This document shows positions 32,167 through 41,362 of a stretch of 64,000 bases of DNA, piece after piece. Every line of letters starts with the position of its first letter. Position 1 is the first letter of the stretch. Origin of the DNA: Prostheceraeus crozeri (taxonomy: Eukaryota; Platyhelminthes; Polycladida; Euryleptidae). The stretch is from positions 1-64,000 of the forward strand of contig CAJQUW010007129.1 of the NCBI GenBank assembly GCA_907163375.1. The letters are read 5' to 3'. The notes under the pieces are model-generated. The model did no database searches. It was not told where the DNA came from and worked only from the letters and a program-made list of their open reading frames with translations. Position numbers and translations under genes: made by a program.

Positions 32167-33781
32167 CCTTTTCCCGGTCAAATTAGCATAATGTTCAATC
32201 AAATTAGCACGCGTGCAGTGAGCGCACGCAGAAGAATCATCATGACGTCAGGGGTATAATTGAATTCCCTATTTCATCTAGATTTACTCTCACTATATTT
32301 AGATATCAGTATTTAATTTAAGCCACATTTAATTGATAATGAACACTTGGTTTGTGGATTATCAGAATTTATTTTGCTGCAGGTAATTAAGACAAGTCAG
32401 AATCCCATATTTATCAATTACAAAATGTTTCTATAGAAATGGCATTAATCAAAAACAATGACTAGGTCTGTCTACCCAAACCACAAATGCACTTAGTCAA
32501 AAATATCCTGTTTCTGTAGACAAGCTGGGGCATAATTCAAGGTATATTTGAACCATGCTGAACATTTCTCTCGCGTTATTTCCACATACACGATTCTATG
32601 GTTCCTTTCAAGATGGACGATCTGTGAGCATGGAACGTCATTCCCTGCGCAGCTGCAAGTTGATGGCTAGATATCTCACTTGTATTGATGGTTCACTCAA
32701 TTTCCTCTTGCAGTGAGCTTTTAAACACGAAATGGCCATCTCAGTCATATTTAGAAATGGCGAATACCTGGGAAGAGGTTTAGTTTCATGCTCAGACATC
32801 ATAACCGGCGGCTTTCGATGTGCGGGAGCGTTGTCAAATATCAAAACAATCTCCTCGTTCTCAAGTAAAGCAGAAATTTCCATAACGAAGTAATTGAATA
32901 TTTCTTGGGTCATTCCACTGTCGAAAATTTTGTAGTGCACCAAACCAAACTTCTCCGAAACTCCAAGAACAACAGTAGTGTTTCTTCCTCGCTGCCCACA
33001 TAATGAGCGAACCGCACGCTGTCCTCTCAATGATCGTCCTTGACTTCGACATGTCCATATATTGAATCCACATTCATCGAGATAAACAGTAGATTTACTG
33101 CTAGAAACAGGAAGAATGCATTCCATGAATAATTTTCTGTCTTGTTTCAGCTCTTCGGTATTCCAATCGAAAGGCACATTTCGCAGAAGCTTTAAAGTTA
33201 CAAGTTTTCCGTCGAGAAAGCGTGATACAGTCATTCGTGACACCATTGGACGATTTGGGAATTTTTCATGTAATTTTGCCGACAGCTCGAGTAAAGTTGC
33301 TGTAGGCTTCTCCTCGACGAAAGTTATTAAGGCATTTTGCATTTGAGGAGTCAGAATGGACAGTGAACCTCCTCTGGGTAAATTTTTTCGCCTTCCAGTT
33401 CTTTGATATCTTCGAATTATTCCATAAGCCGTTCGAAGATTAATTTGCAGGGTATCGGCAATAAAAATAAAGTCACGGCATTCATCAAAAACATTTATAA
33501 GACTCTCACGAGCTTCGGCGGATATCCGCATGTACGGCATCGTGCGAAATGATTGGGTACTGATAACGCGCTGCTAATATCATTGTGAAGCGTGCTAATT
33601 TCATTGAACATAGCAGATCCAGTGGAATTAACAATTAGAATGCGTCACGCGGGCGCTAATGTCATTTCTATAAATAGCTAATAATAGGGATGACGCTGAA
33701 ATAACGTCAGCAATCCTGTGCGCCTCTCTTCCCTCGCGTGCTAATTTGACTGAACAGCTTGCTAATTTGACCGGGAAAAGG
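32167..33781 (-). mobile_element. Tc1/mariner-like transposon nested in the gypsy protease
   Basis: 1615 bp with inverted ends CCTTTTCCCGGTCAAATTAG... on both sides and a TA target duplication (32165-32166, 33782-33783). Each end carries the sub-repeat TCAAATTAGCA twice (as CGGTCAAATTAGCA and TCAAATTAGCACGCG), so the terminal repeats extend about 45-50 bp. A single transposase ORF lies on the - strand. Confidence 0.9.
32638..33540 (-). CDS. Tc1/mariner (IS630-like, DDE_3) transposase
   Basis: A 300-codon frame. The N-terminal ~60 residues form a helix-turn-helix (ADTLQINLRTAYGIIRRYQR), then a second DNA-binding segment (STLTPQM-like LSILTPQMQNALITFVEE). The catalytic core has VYLDECGFNIW (first Asp), VLIFDNAPAHR (second Asp) and, about 30 residues on, LPRYSPFLNMTEMAISCLK with the expected acidic residue. 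That spacing is a little shorter than the usual 34 and the proline of LNPIE is changed, so activity is doubtful. It is about 40 residues shorter than typical Tc1 proteins. It sits between intact inverted repeats, opposite in direction to the host gypsy element. Confidence 0.85.
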   Translation of the reverse strand: MPYMRISAEARESLINVFDECRDFIFIADTLQINLRTAYGIIRRYQRTGRRKNLPRGGSLSILTPQMQNALITFVEEKPTATLLELSAKLHEKFPNRPMVSRMTVSRFLDGKLVTLKLLRNVPFDWNTEELKQDRKLFMECILPVSSSKSTVYLDECGFNIWTCRSQGRSLRGQRAVRSLCGQRGRNTTVVLGVSEKFGLVHYKIFDSGMTQEIFNYFVMEISALLENEEIVLIFDNAPAHRKPPVMMSEHETKPLPRYSPFLNMTEMAISCLKAHCKRKLSEPSIQVRYLAINLQLRRE

Positions 33782-34429
33782 TATAGTATATTAGTGCATG
33801 ATCAGCATATTATCCCGATTCCTAATGTGTCCTGTATTCAAACTGCAAATGACGAAAAACTTCATATTTTGGGAACTACTGTCATTTATTTTCAGATAGG
33901 AATTTGCACAGTATATCACACTTTTCTTGTTTCTGCCAATCTATCCACTAACATGGTTTTAGGAATGGATTTCCTAGGTGATTATGACGGTGACGTGGAC
34001 GTGGGCACTAAAACCTTGCATTTACCTCGACTAGGTGTTCAAGTACCTCTTCGCAAACGTCGTACTACGAACACTGTGATTTTTAAAATCACTATCAATA
34101 ATACAGTTGTTCTTCAGCCGCACTCAGAACAGCTGCTTTCAGCAAGAATTTTGATGAAAGGAAAGGGTCCAGAACCGTTAACGGGTATGGTCATGCCCAG
34201 TTCAGAGACGGACGATCTTGGCGTGTTTGTTCTGCCGACAGTTTCGACCGTTAAGAAAAAGGAAGTCACCATATCTGTTTGCAACAACTCTTTGCAACAT
34301 GTTACTCTAAAGAAAAATACAGCAGTAGCCAATTTCGAATTGATTTCCGCAATGTATGATAGCGTAAATTATATTCAAGACGTTTTTCCAAGTGATGTTG
34401 CAGCTCAAGTAAATCATGTGACTCTTGAG

Positions 34430-35860
34430 TCACAATCAGAGGAGCCGTCTTCCGAATTAACTGCTCGAGAACGTCAAGAATTGGATAGCATACTTAAATC
34501 GTATGCTGATGTGTTTATGGCAGAAGGAAAGCCATTAGGTAGGGCAGTGAACGCTCAGCATTTTATAAATACTGGGGATCACCCTTCTATTCGTCAACCT
34601 TGTCGACGGGTTCCACCCTCTCAGAAGTTAGAAGTTAGCCGCCAAATACAGGAAATGTTGGATCAAGGCGTTGTTTCACATAGTAGTAGTCCCTGGGCTA
34701 GTCCCATCGTTCTTGTCCAGAAGAAGGACGGGACTTTGAGATTTTGTGTTGATTTTCGAAAATTGAATCAATGTTGCCGATACGATAGCTATCCCTTGCC
34801 CAGGGTCGATGATGCTTTGGATTCTATGGGAGGGGCTCAATACTTTTCGGTACTTGATTTGAAGTCTGGTTATTGGCAGATTCCCTTGGCGGAGGAGGAT
34901 AAAGCAAAGTCTGCATTTGTTTGTCCACAGGGTCTTTATGAGTTCAATGTTCTTCCATTCGGTCTGGCGTCAGCTCCTGCCACTTTTCAGCGCATGATGG
35001 ACGAGAAGTTGAGAGGGTTAATTGGAGAAATTTGTTTAGTCTACCTTGACGATATTATTATTTTTAGTCGTAGTTGGCAAGATCATTTGTGTGATATTCA
35101 ATTGGTATTAGACAGACTGCGACTTGCTAATCTGCAACTCAATACTAAAAAGTGCCAATGGGGACTTAGCTCTGTCAAGTATCTTGGTCACATCGTGACG
35201 TCTCAAGGTATTAAGACTGATCCTGAAAAGACAAGCAGAGTTAAAGAATGGCCGACGCCAGCAACTGCTAAGCAAGTACGAGAATTTTTAGGTTTATCGT
35301 CTTATTATCGCAGATTTGTGCAAGACTTTGCGAGATTAGCTAAACCGTTGCACGAATTAACTAACAAAGACAATACTTTTGTGTGGACTGATCGTTGTCA
35401 GGAAGCGTTTGACTCTCTTAAACGCTGTTTAACATCCACTCCGATTTTGACCATGCCAGATTTCACTGAGGCTGGTGGTGCTTTCATTCTTGATACTGAT
35501 GCCTCTGGCTACGCCATAGGTGCTGTCCTCTCACAAGTACAGCATGATGGAAAGGAAAGGGTTATTGCGTATGCAAGCAAAACTTTGAATCGAGCTCAAA
35601 CTTCCTACGCCCCTACGAAAAGGGAGATGCTTGCCCTAGTAACATTCATCGACCACTTTCACATATACTTGACGGGTAAAAAGTTTTTAGCACGAACAGA
35701 TCACAAAGCACTTGAATGGTTGAAAGGCTTCAAAGAGCCTAGAGGGATGCTTGCGCGCTGGTTGCAAATTTTGGAAGAATTTGATTTCGATTGCTTATAC
35801 CGCGCCGGAACCTCGCACAAAAACGCAGATGCTCTCTCTCGCTTGACTAATGCGCCAGAC
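34430..35860 (+). other. Ty3/gypsy reverse transcriptase and RNase H region
   Basis: Part of a long open stretch (33746-36856). RT motifs in order: SPWASPIVLVQKKDGTLRFC, VDFRKLN, FSVLDLKSGYWQIPL (first Asp), VLPFGLASAPATFQRMMD, VYLDDIIIFS (YLDD at ~35041) and YLGHIVTSQGI. RNase H follows with FILDTDASGYAIGAVLSQ, YAPTKREMLALV and LARTDHKALEWL (active-site D, E, D). It would copy element RNA to DNA in the particle. It is part of a broken element and described as fossil. Confidence 0.9.
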
Positions 35861-36169
35861 GAAGAGACGTCAGACCCTCCGAATCGCATGGATGGTGATG
35901 ATGTTGTTATTTTTAGTCTATGGTCCCCAGGGGCTGGGGTAGATGAAATGAAACGCAAGACTTCGGCTGATCAAGACTTGGCGCAAATTCTGTTCTGGAA
36001 AACTCGTCTATCATCTTCCGACAAGCCATCTTCTAGACAACTGGAAACATGCTCACAGGAAATAAAGAACATTGTTCGATTTTGGGAATTTCTTGTTGTG
36101 GAAGATGGTCTCTTATATCGGTTAGATGGCGATAAGAAAAAAATAATTCCACCAAAAGACGAGCGAATG

Positions 36170-37230
36170 GCTATTATCAACCAATGTCACTCAGGGATGG
36201 GCAATTCTCATTTGGGCCGTGATAAAACTTACCACAAACTGCGAGCAAGGTTCTGGTGGCCAGACATGAGACATGATACCACGACGTGTTTGAACAGATG
36301 TGAGGTATGCGTTACCTTTAAGGGGCCTATTCCAAAACTGCGACATCCCATGATGCCAATCGTAGTCGGAAGACCAATGGAATGTGTTGAAGTTGATCTC
36401 ATAGGTCCACTGCGTAAGACTAAGAGAGGCAATCGTTACGTCTTGACTATGGTTGACTTATTTTCCAAATGGGCTGAGGCAATCCCCCTTCCTAACAAGG
36501 AAACGTCTACGGTAGCTGGGGCATTCCTTAGAGAATGGGTTTGCCGTCATGGAGTCCCTGATAGAATTCATTCTGATAAGGGGACAGAATTTGAATCAAA
36601 AATTTTTCGAGAATTGTGTAATCTTTTGGGTTCCATGAAGTCACGTACCACTGCATATCATCCTCAAGGGAACGGAGGGGTTGAGCGTTTCAATCGAACG
36701 TTGAAGCAATTAATGTTGTCCCATGCGGATGTAGAGAGAGAGGAATGGGATCTGACACTGTCCTACTGCCTTTGGGCTTATAGGTCCAGTAACACAGTTG
36801 TACACACAGCACAACAGGGTTCTCTCCTGCGGCCGTCACTTATGGGCGAGAAATGAGAATGCCCGTCGATTTCGAACTGGATCTAGACACTGTTGTCGAA
36901 CGAGAAACCTCCGACTATATCTATGAACTGCAAGAGCAGCTTGTGCGGACGTGGGAGACGGTGAAAAAATGTGCGGTAGTGGAGCAGGAACGCCAAAAGG
37001 AAAGCTATGACAGAAAGACTACAAGTACTTGCAAATACCAGATGGGTGACTTGGTAATGTATTTCAAAACTGCTGTCCCAAGGGACAAACAAAAGAAATT
37101 TTTCAGACCTTGGGTAGGTCCCTGGATCGTGGAAAGACGATTCTCAGATAGTACCTACCAGATCAGAGATATTGGCGGCAGGAAAACTTTAGTTACTCAT
37201 TTTGATAGGTTAAAGAAATTCCCATGTTCA
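36170..37230 (+). other. Ty3/gypsy integrase region
   Basis: The zinc-binding HHCC block (CHSGMGNSHLGRDKTYHKL, then CLNRCEVC), DDE core (EVDLIGPLRK, RIHSDKGTEFES and the NGGVERFNRTLKQL block with the catalytic Glu) and the C-terminal GPY-like fold (DLVMYF, KKFFRPWVGPWIVERRFSDS, YQIRD). It would insert element DNA with the 4-bp duplication seen at the LTR ends. Confidence 0.85.
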
Positions 37231-37239
37231 CCTCCTATC

Positions 37240-38250
37240 TCCCAGCAACGGGTTGGGGAGGTGGAAAGAGGAGAATTACCTACACGATTGTCTGCAGATA
37301 TCGAAGTAGAAAGTAATGCGACAGATGAGACGGCAGAGATGATTTGCGATTCGGAATTGGATGGGGACATAGAAAGTAATGTAGCAGAAGACACAGTAGA
37401 AATGATACAAGACTCTGATCCTGATGCGGGAATTAACAGTACCAGTAGTGACACTGTCGAAATGATGGACGATGACATGTGTGAAATCGAGATCAATCAT
37501 ATTTCTTTACAGATGGCAACTGCTGCTGTACCAGAAGATGGTAAGACTACCAGAGACCAAGTAATAACATTTTTGTTAGCAGGACGGGCTTTGCCCGAAT
37601 GTCCTGCCGGCTGGAACCGTAAAATGAAAGACAGATGTCTTTCCCGAGCAGTCGTCCAGGCGGCTCTCATAGCGCCGACTGACCAGCAGTCAGCCCTGCA
37701 GGACAGGGTGCGCGAAATATGCTCCAGCTGGTCAGTTCCTCACCACCAGTTTATGAAGTGCGCCATGCGTATGGGGGATTTGCCGGAGGATACCGGTGAT
37801 CTCCATCCCAATCGACGGCGGCATGTCCGCAAGTTAAAAGGGCAGCAAAGGGCCCTGCGCTCGGGGAGGGATTCTGACTCTCAGGTGGGGCAGCTGGACG
37901 ACGCCGTCCTGGTCGTCAGCGCAGAGGAGTCGCGTGGGGTTATCGACCCGTTGGCTCGGGAGGACCTCCCAGTAGTGATAGGGAATCCAATTCCCACAGT
38001 CGCCAGGGGGGTTCGACTAGGTCCGGTTGGTGCTCCGCGTGATGACGACGTGCGACTGCCAATCATCATAGAGGATCCTCCTCAGCTGGTTGGGCAGGCT
38101 GAACCCCTCGGGGCCGGTCTACCTATAGCCGCTGAAGAGGATCGTCCTGATATGATGGCTCGGGGCGATCCGGGGGGCGAAGTTGAGCGCCCAGCTCCTG
38201 AGGGTTTGGAAATGCCCGAACCACTGTTACCATCAGGCCCAACCGTTTGG
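37240..38250 (+). other. Ty3/gypsy C-terminal extension of unknown function
   Basis: Between integrase and the TatD-like domain lie an acidic part with three near-repeats of the type (D/E)T.EM..DS(D/E) (~37320-37470), then a globular-looking segment (LLAGRALPECPAGWNRKMKD and CLSRAVVQAALIAP, ~37570-37790), then a Pro/Gly/Glu-rich linker. No known family is recognised. Base composition rises noticeably in GC relative to the preceding RT-IN region. Confidence 0.5.
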
Positions 38251-38256
38251 CGAGGT

Positions 38257-39008
38257 GACTCCCATATTCATTTGTTCGACAGCTGTCGCGCTGCTGGCCT
38301 TGCAGGGCATTTGGATGACATGGTGGACGCCATCAACGCCATGTCATGTATAGTAGATATACGGGACAAAGTTTCTGTCTGGGACGAGTCGGACTTCCAG
38401 GATGATTTCCCTAATGTCCGCATCGTCATGGCTTTTGGGTTGCACCCACGTCATGCTGGAGATTGGTCTCCATCTCTGGAGGCAAGGCTCCGTAGACGTG
38501 TGAACTCCAGCCTAAACGTCAGGGCGATCGGAGAGACGGGAATTGATCTCAAGTGGAACGTCCCAATGGAGGCCCAACGTCGGTGTCTGGCTGACCAGGC
38601 ACAGCTCGCTTACGAGCTTTCACTTCCTCTCATCCTTCACTGCAGGGAGAGGGAGTGGGGGGAAGTAGCTGCCCACAACATCTTGGCGCCGCTCAGATCA
38701 TCGTCCTCCACTGCACGTATGTTGACCGCCAAATAGTGCGCTCACTGGCGGATCTCTTTCGTAATCTCTATTTCAGTATTGCTCCGATTCTCGTAAACGG
38801 AATGGGTCACCGAGACTGTGCCAAGAGTCAAACTGTTCGGGCCATTCCGCTGGAAAGGATGCTGGTGGAGACCGATGCCCCACATCTGGCAAGAGTTCCT
38901 ACGGCCACCGATCGAGTTATAACTAAAATCGCCATGCGTAGAGACATCAACGAAGAGCATCTCCGCAACATTTTAGAAGCCAATTTCAATCGAGTATTCC
39001 GACCGTAG
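38257..39008 (+). other. TatD-like metal-dependent nuclease domain at the 3' end of the gypsy element
   Basis: The TatD family fold is recognisable: DSHIHL at the start (H-x-H metal ligands), GLHPRHAGDW, AIGETGID (the Glu ligand), LPLILHCRE (His ligand), VLHCTY (His ligand) and PLERMLVETDAPHL (Asp ligand), ending just before the polypurine tract. TatD enzymes are 3'-5' exonucleases / deoxyribonucleases of the amidohydrolase class. The position between integrase and 3' LTR, immediately upstream of AAGGGGGGGA, shows it is element cargo. It is part of a broken fossil copy. Confidence 0.8.
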
Positions 39009-39030
39009 AATCGAGGACGATTCTATTTGT

Positions 39031-39044
39031 AAGGGGGGGAGTAA
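39031..39044 (+). promoter_or_regulatory. Polypurine tract
   Basis: AAGGGGGGGAGTAA directly precedes the LTR start TGTAACAG. A purine run at this place primes plus-strand DNA synthesis in LTR elements. It fixes the 3' LTR boundary. Confidence 0.85.
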
Positions 39045-39981
39045 TGTAACAGGGTTGCTTATTTGTTTATATGTAGTAAAATTATAACTAGTACTTAACG
39101 TAAATATTTTAATTATAGGTGTTGGTATTTTCACTATTGATGTGAAGAACTAAATTGTATATAGGTATTGCTCACAAATCTGGGAGCATTGGCGCAATTT
39201 TCTGGTGAAGGGTTGTAAAGTTATATCACATTCAAGTGATAACTGAGGATTTCACGGACATGTATATATTGTATATAATTGTAAGGTGTTGGTGGCTTCC
39301 GATTTATGGGGTTTTGGGTGGTTTCTGGGTAAAAGTATAGGCAAACATAAGATAAACATGAATTAAGTATTTCTGGTGTTAGAATGTACCATTTTATTAT
39401 AAATGCAATGAGTAAAGCTCACGGCGGCTAGCGTGCGCGGTCAACAAAAACGTTGCTCTCTTAAAATTATACGGCTGATGGTAAGTCACTGCTCTCAACT
39501 GAACTAAGAAGTTTTAGGCAAGTGGCGTAGGTTTATGACATAGATTTATGATATTTCCTTTGCGGCTAATTAATTAATCGTAAGCAGCATTATAACTTTG
39601 CCGTCGCATCTGCGGGTTACGATATATGTAAGAAGTTAGCAAGACATAATTTCAGCTGAATTAGGAGGTTGGGGTTTTATGATACTTCTGTTTCAGCTTA
39701 TTAACTGCTACCCACAACCGTTATAACGTACCTGGGTAATACCCACAGATTCATTCGAGTTAGGGTATTACCTATAATACCTAGTAACTGGTAGGGCAGG
39801 GTTAATAACTAACCAGGCGCATCTTCGAGTGACGTTCGCGTGGCTGCTCCGGTGCTCGTCCACATCATAAAGGATTCGACGTGGTTAACTTGGAATAACC
39901 GGATCGTGATACGGAGACTGGTAGGTTTCTTACTGTAGTAATCAATTGGGTTAAGGGTCTCTCATAGCTCGGTCTGTTACA
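39045..39981 (+). mobile_element. 3' LTR of the Ty3/gypsy element
   Basis: 937 bp, TGTAACAG...CTGTTACA, followed by CATA as at the solo LTR. After it the sequence continues with the P-element right end, just as after 21106. The insertion site is therefore the same as that of the solo LTR in copy A. Confidence 0.9.
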
Positions 39982-39995
39982 CATAGAGATTTTTC

Positions 39996-40043
39996 GAATG
40001 TCACTTCCTGGTCAAGCGGAGCGCCGATAACTAGGGTTCCCTG
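39996..40043 (-). repeat. P element right terminal inverted repeat (copy B)
   Basis: Same as 21121-21168 except for a C in GTCAAGCGGAGCGCC; that base agrees with the complement of the left repeat (CGCTTGAC), while copy A has a G. It is followed by GTTGTAT (40044-40050). No P-element left end or transposase precedes it here. Confidence 0.85.
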
Positions 40044-41362
40044 GTTGTATAGTGTCTTACAGTAATACTATGCTTTGATTTCTATTATGTTTATGTATAA
40101 GGATATCTCTATATTTTCCTAAGTATCTGTTATGAATGATTCAAATTTTATATCTAAGTTTGCATCTAGGATTTGTTTCTGTCCAAAGTTGACACCCGTT
40201 GAGATTGGACGAAAGGCATCGTGCTAATAGATCATAATGTGAATTTCGTGGCTCTTTTTATTTATAAACTATCAAAAGGGGATTCATTTTTTAAATACAT
40301 AAATTTCTTCAAAATAATTGTCCACTGCTTGGTACTCGCCTCTCGCTCAACAATTTTAAAATTTATTGCAATCATGTATGTTACCATAGAAGTGGACTTT
40401 CTATGGCATTATTAATTTCTATGTATGTTACACGATTTTACCATGGGATTCTACGATGATATTCCACATTTCAAAATCATATCTATGCACTTCCGTGACC
40501 AGTTAATCGTCCCTGTTAACCTGTTATTTGCCACATTCGACATCTGTCGACCATACTGAAAATCAAGAATATTTTGTGGAAAATGGCATATATCTGTGAA
40601 GATTAGTAAGGGAATATCACAAGCAAGTCTCTGTCAATATAAATTAGGTGTTTATTTCAAATTCCTAACTGTTTTCACTTTGAAAAATCTTCCGTTTAAG
40701 AGTGCATAATATTTTTCATTCTTTTGCATTTTTGCGCACTATTTTTTTAAAACTATTTAAGGTAGTTCCCTTTTTCATCAGTTAAAACTTTACGTCCAAA
40801 ATACCGTTCTTGCCTTTAGAATTTCTTTTCCGCAAGCATTAGTTCGATAATTTATGCTTGATTTTGTATGGTCGACAAATGTCGACCGTGGTAAATCTCC
40901 GGAGAAAATAGTTGATTTATCTTAGTCGTAAATTTCCGATACTTGCCGTGATAAATTTGAAGCGACTTCGTTTTATAATACATGATGACAATTTCTGCTT
41001 CGGTTGAGTACGCGCATATCGTGTAGCAATTACATTTGGACATGAACAGAGTGACGTGAATTACAACTAAAAGTGTGACGTAGGACTGTGTGAGGATGGT
41101 AAATTTCCAATGATTTCTTCCCTCACAGATGATAGGCTACATCGTGAGTCCCTCGCGCGCATTTCGTGTGGCGTCACAAATTCTATGAACTACTACATCT
41201 ATTGTAATTAGAAGCATCGTATATCAGTTTTTGACATCATGCCGAAGCGCAAAGCTGTTTCTCCCGATTTTGTACCTAGAAAATCCATGCGTTTGGTGCT
41301 CATAGGCAAGTAGGACAACATTTCTTTCAATCAACCTTGAACAGTCGCCAGCGAAAATGTGC

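Larger units (their letters stand above)
32050..34030 (+). other. Ty3/gypsy protease region, interrupted by a Tc1-like element
   Basis: The retropepsin active-site motif ALVDTGADVSVCN lies just before the Tc1-like insertion (32167-33781), and the second half, with LVSANLSTNMVLGMDFLGDY (the usual G-hydrophobic-D closing motif of retropepsins), lies after it at ~33920-33990. The enzyme would process Gag-Pol in the particle. This is fossil sequence. Confidence 0.75.
31375..39981 (+). mobile_element. Ty3/gypsy LTR retrotransposon, internal region plus 3' LTR, 5' end missing
   Basis: The internal region from gag nucleocapsid to polypurine tract is followed by the 3' LTR. The 5' LTR, primer site and early gag are not present here; copy A of the long repeat directly abuts the gag region. 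Parts: gag zinc knuckles, protease (split by a Tc1-like insertion), RT-RNase H, integrase, a long C-terminal extension and a TatD-like nuclease domain. It is a broken copy: one nested insertion, a missing 5' end and about four other breaks. The near-identity of its 3' LTR to the solo LTR at 20170 suggests it is young. Confidence 0.9.
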
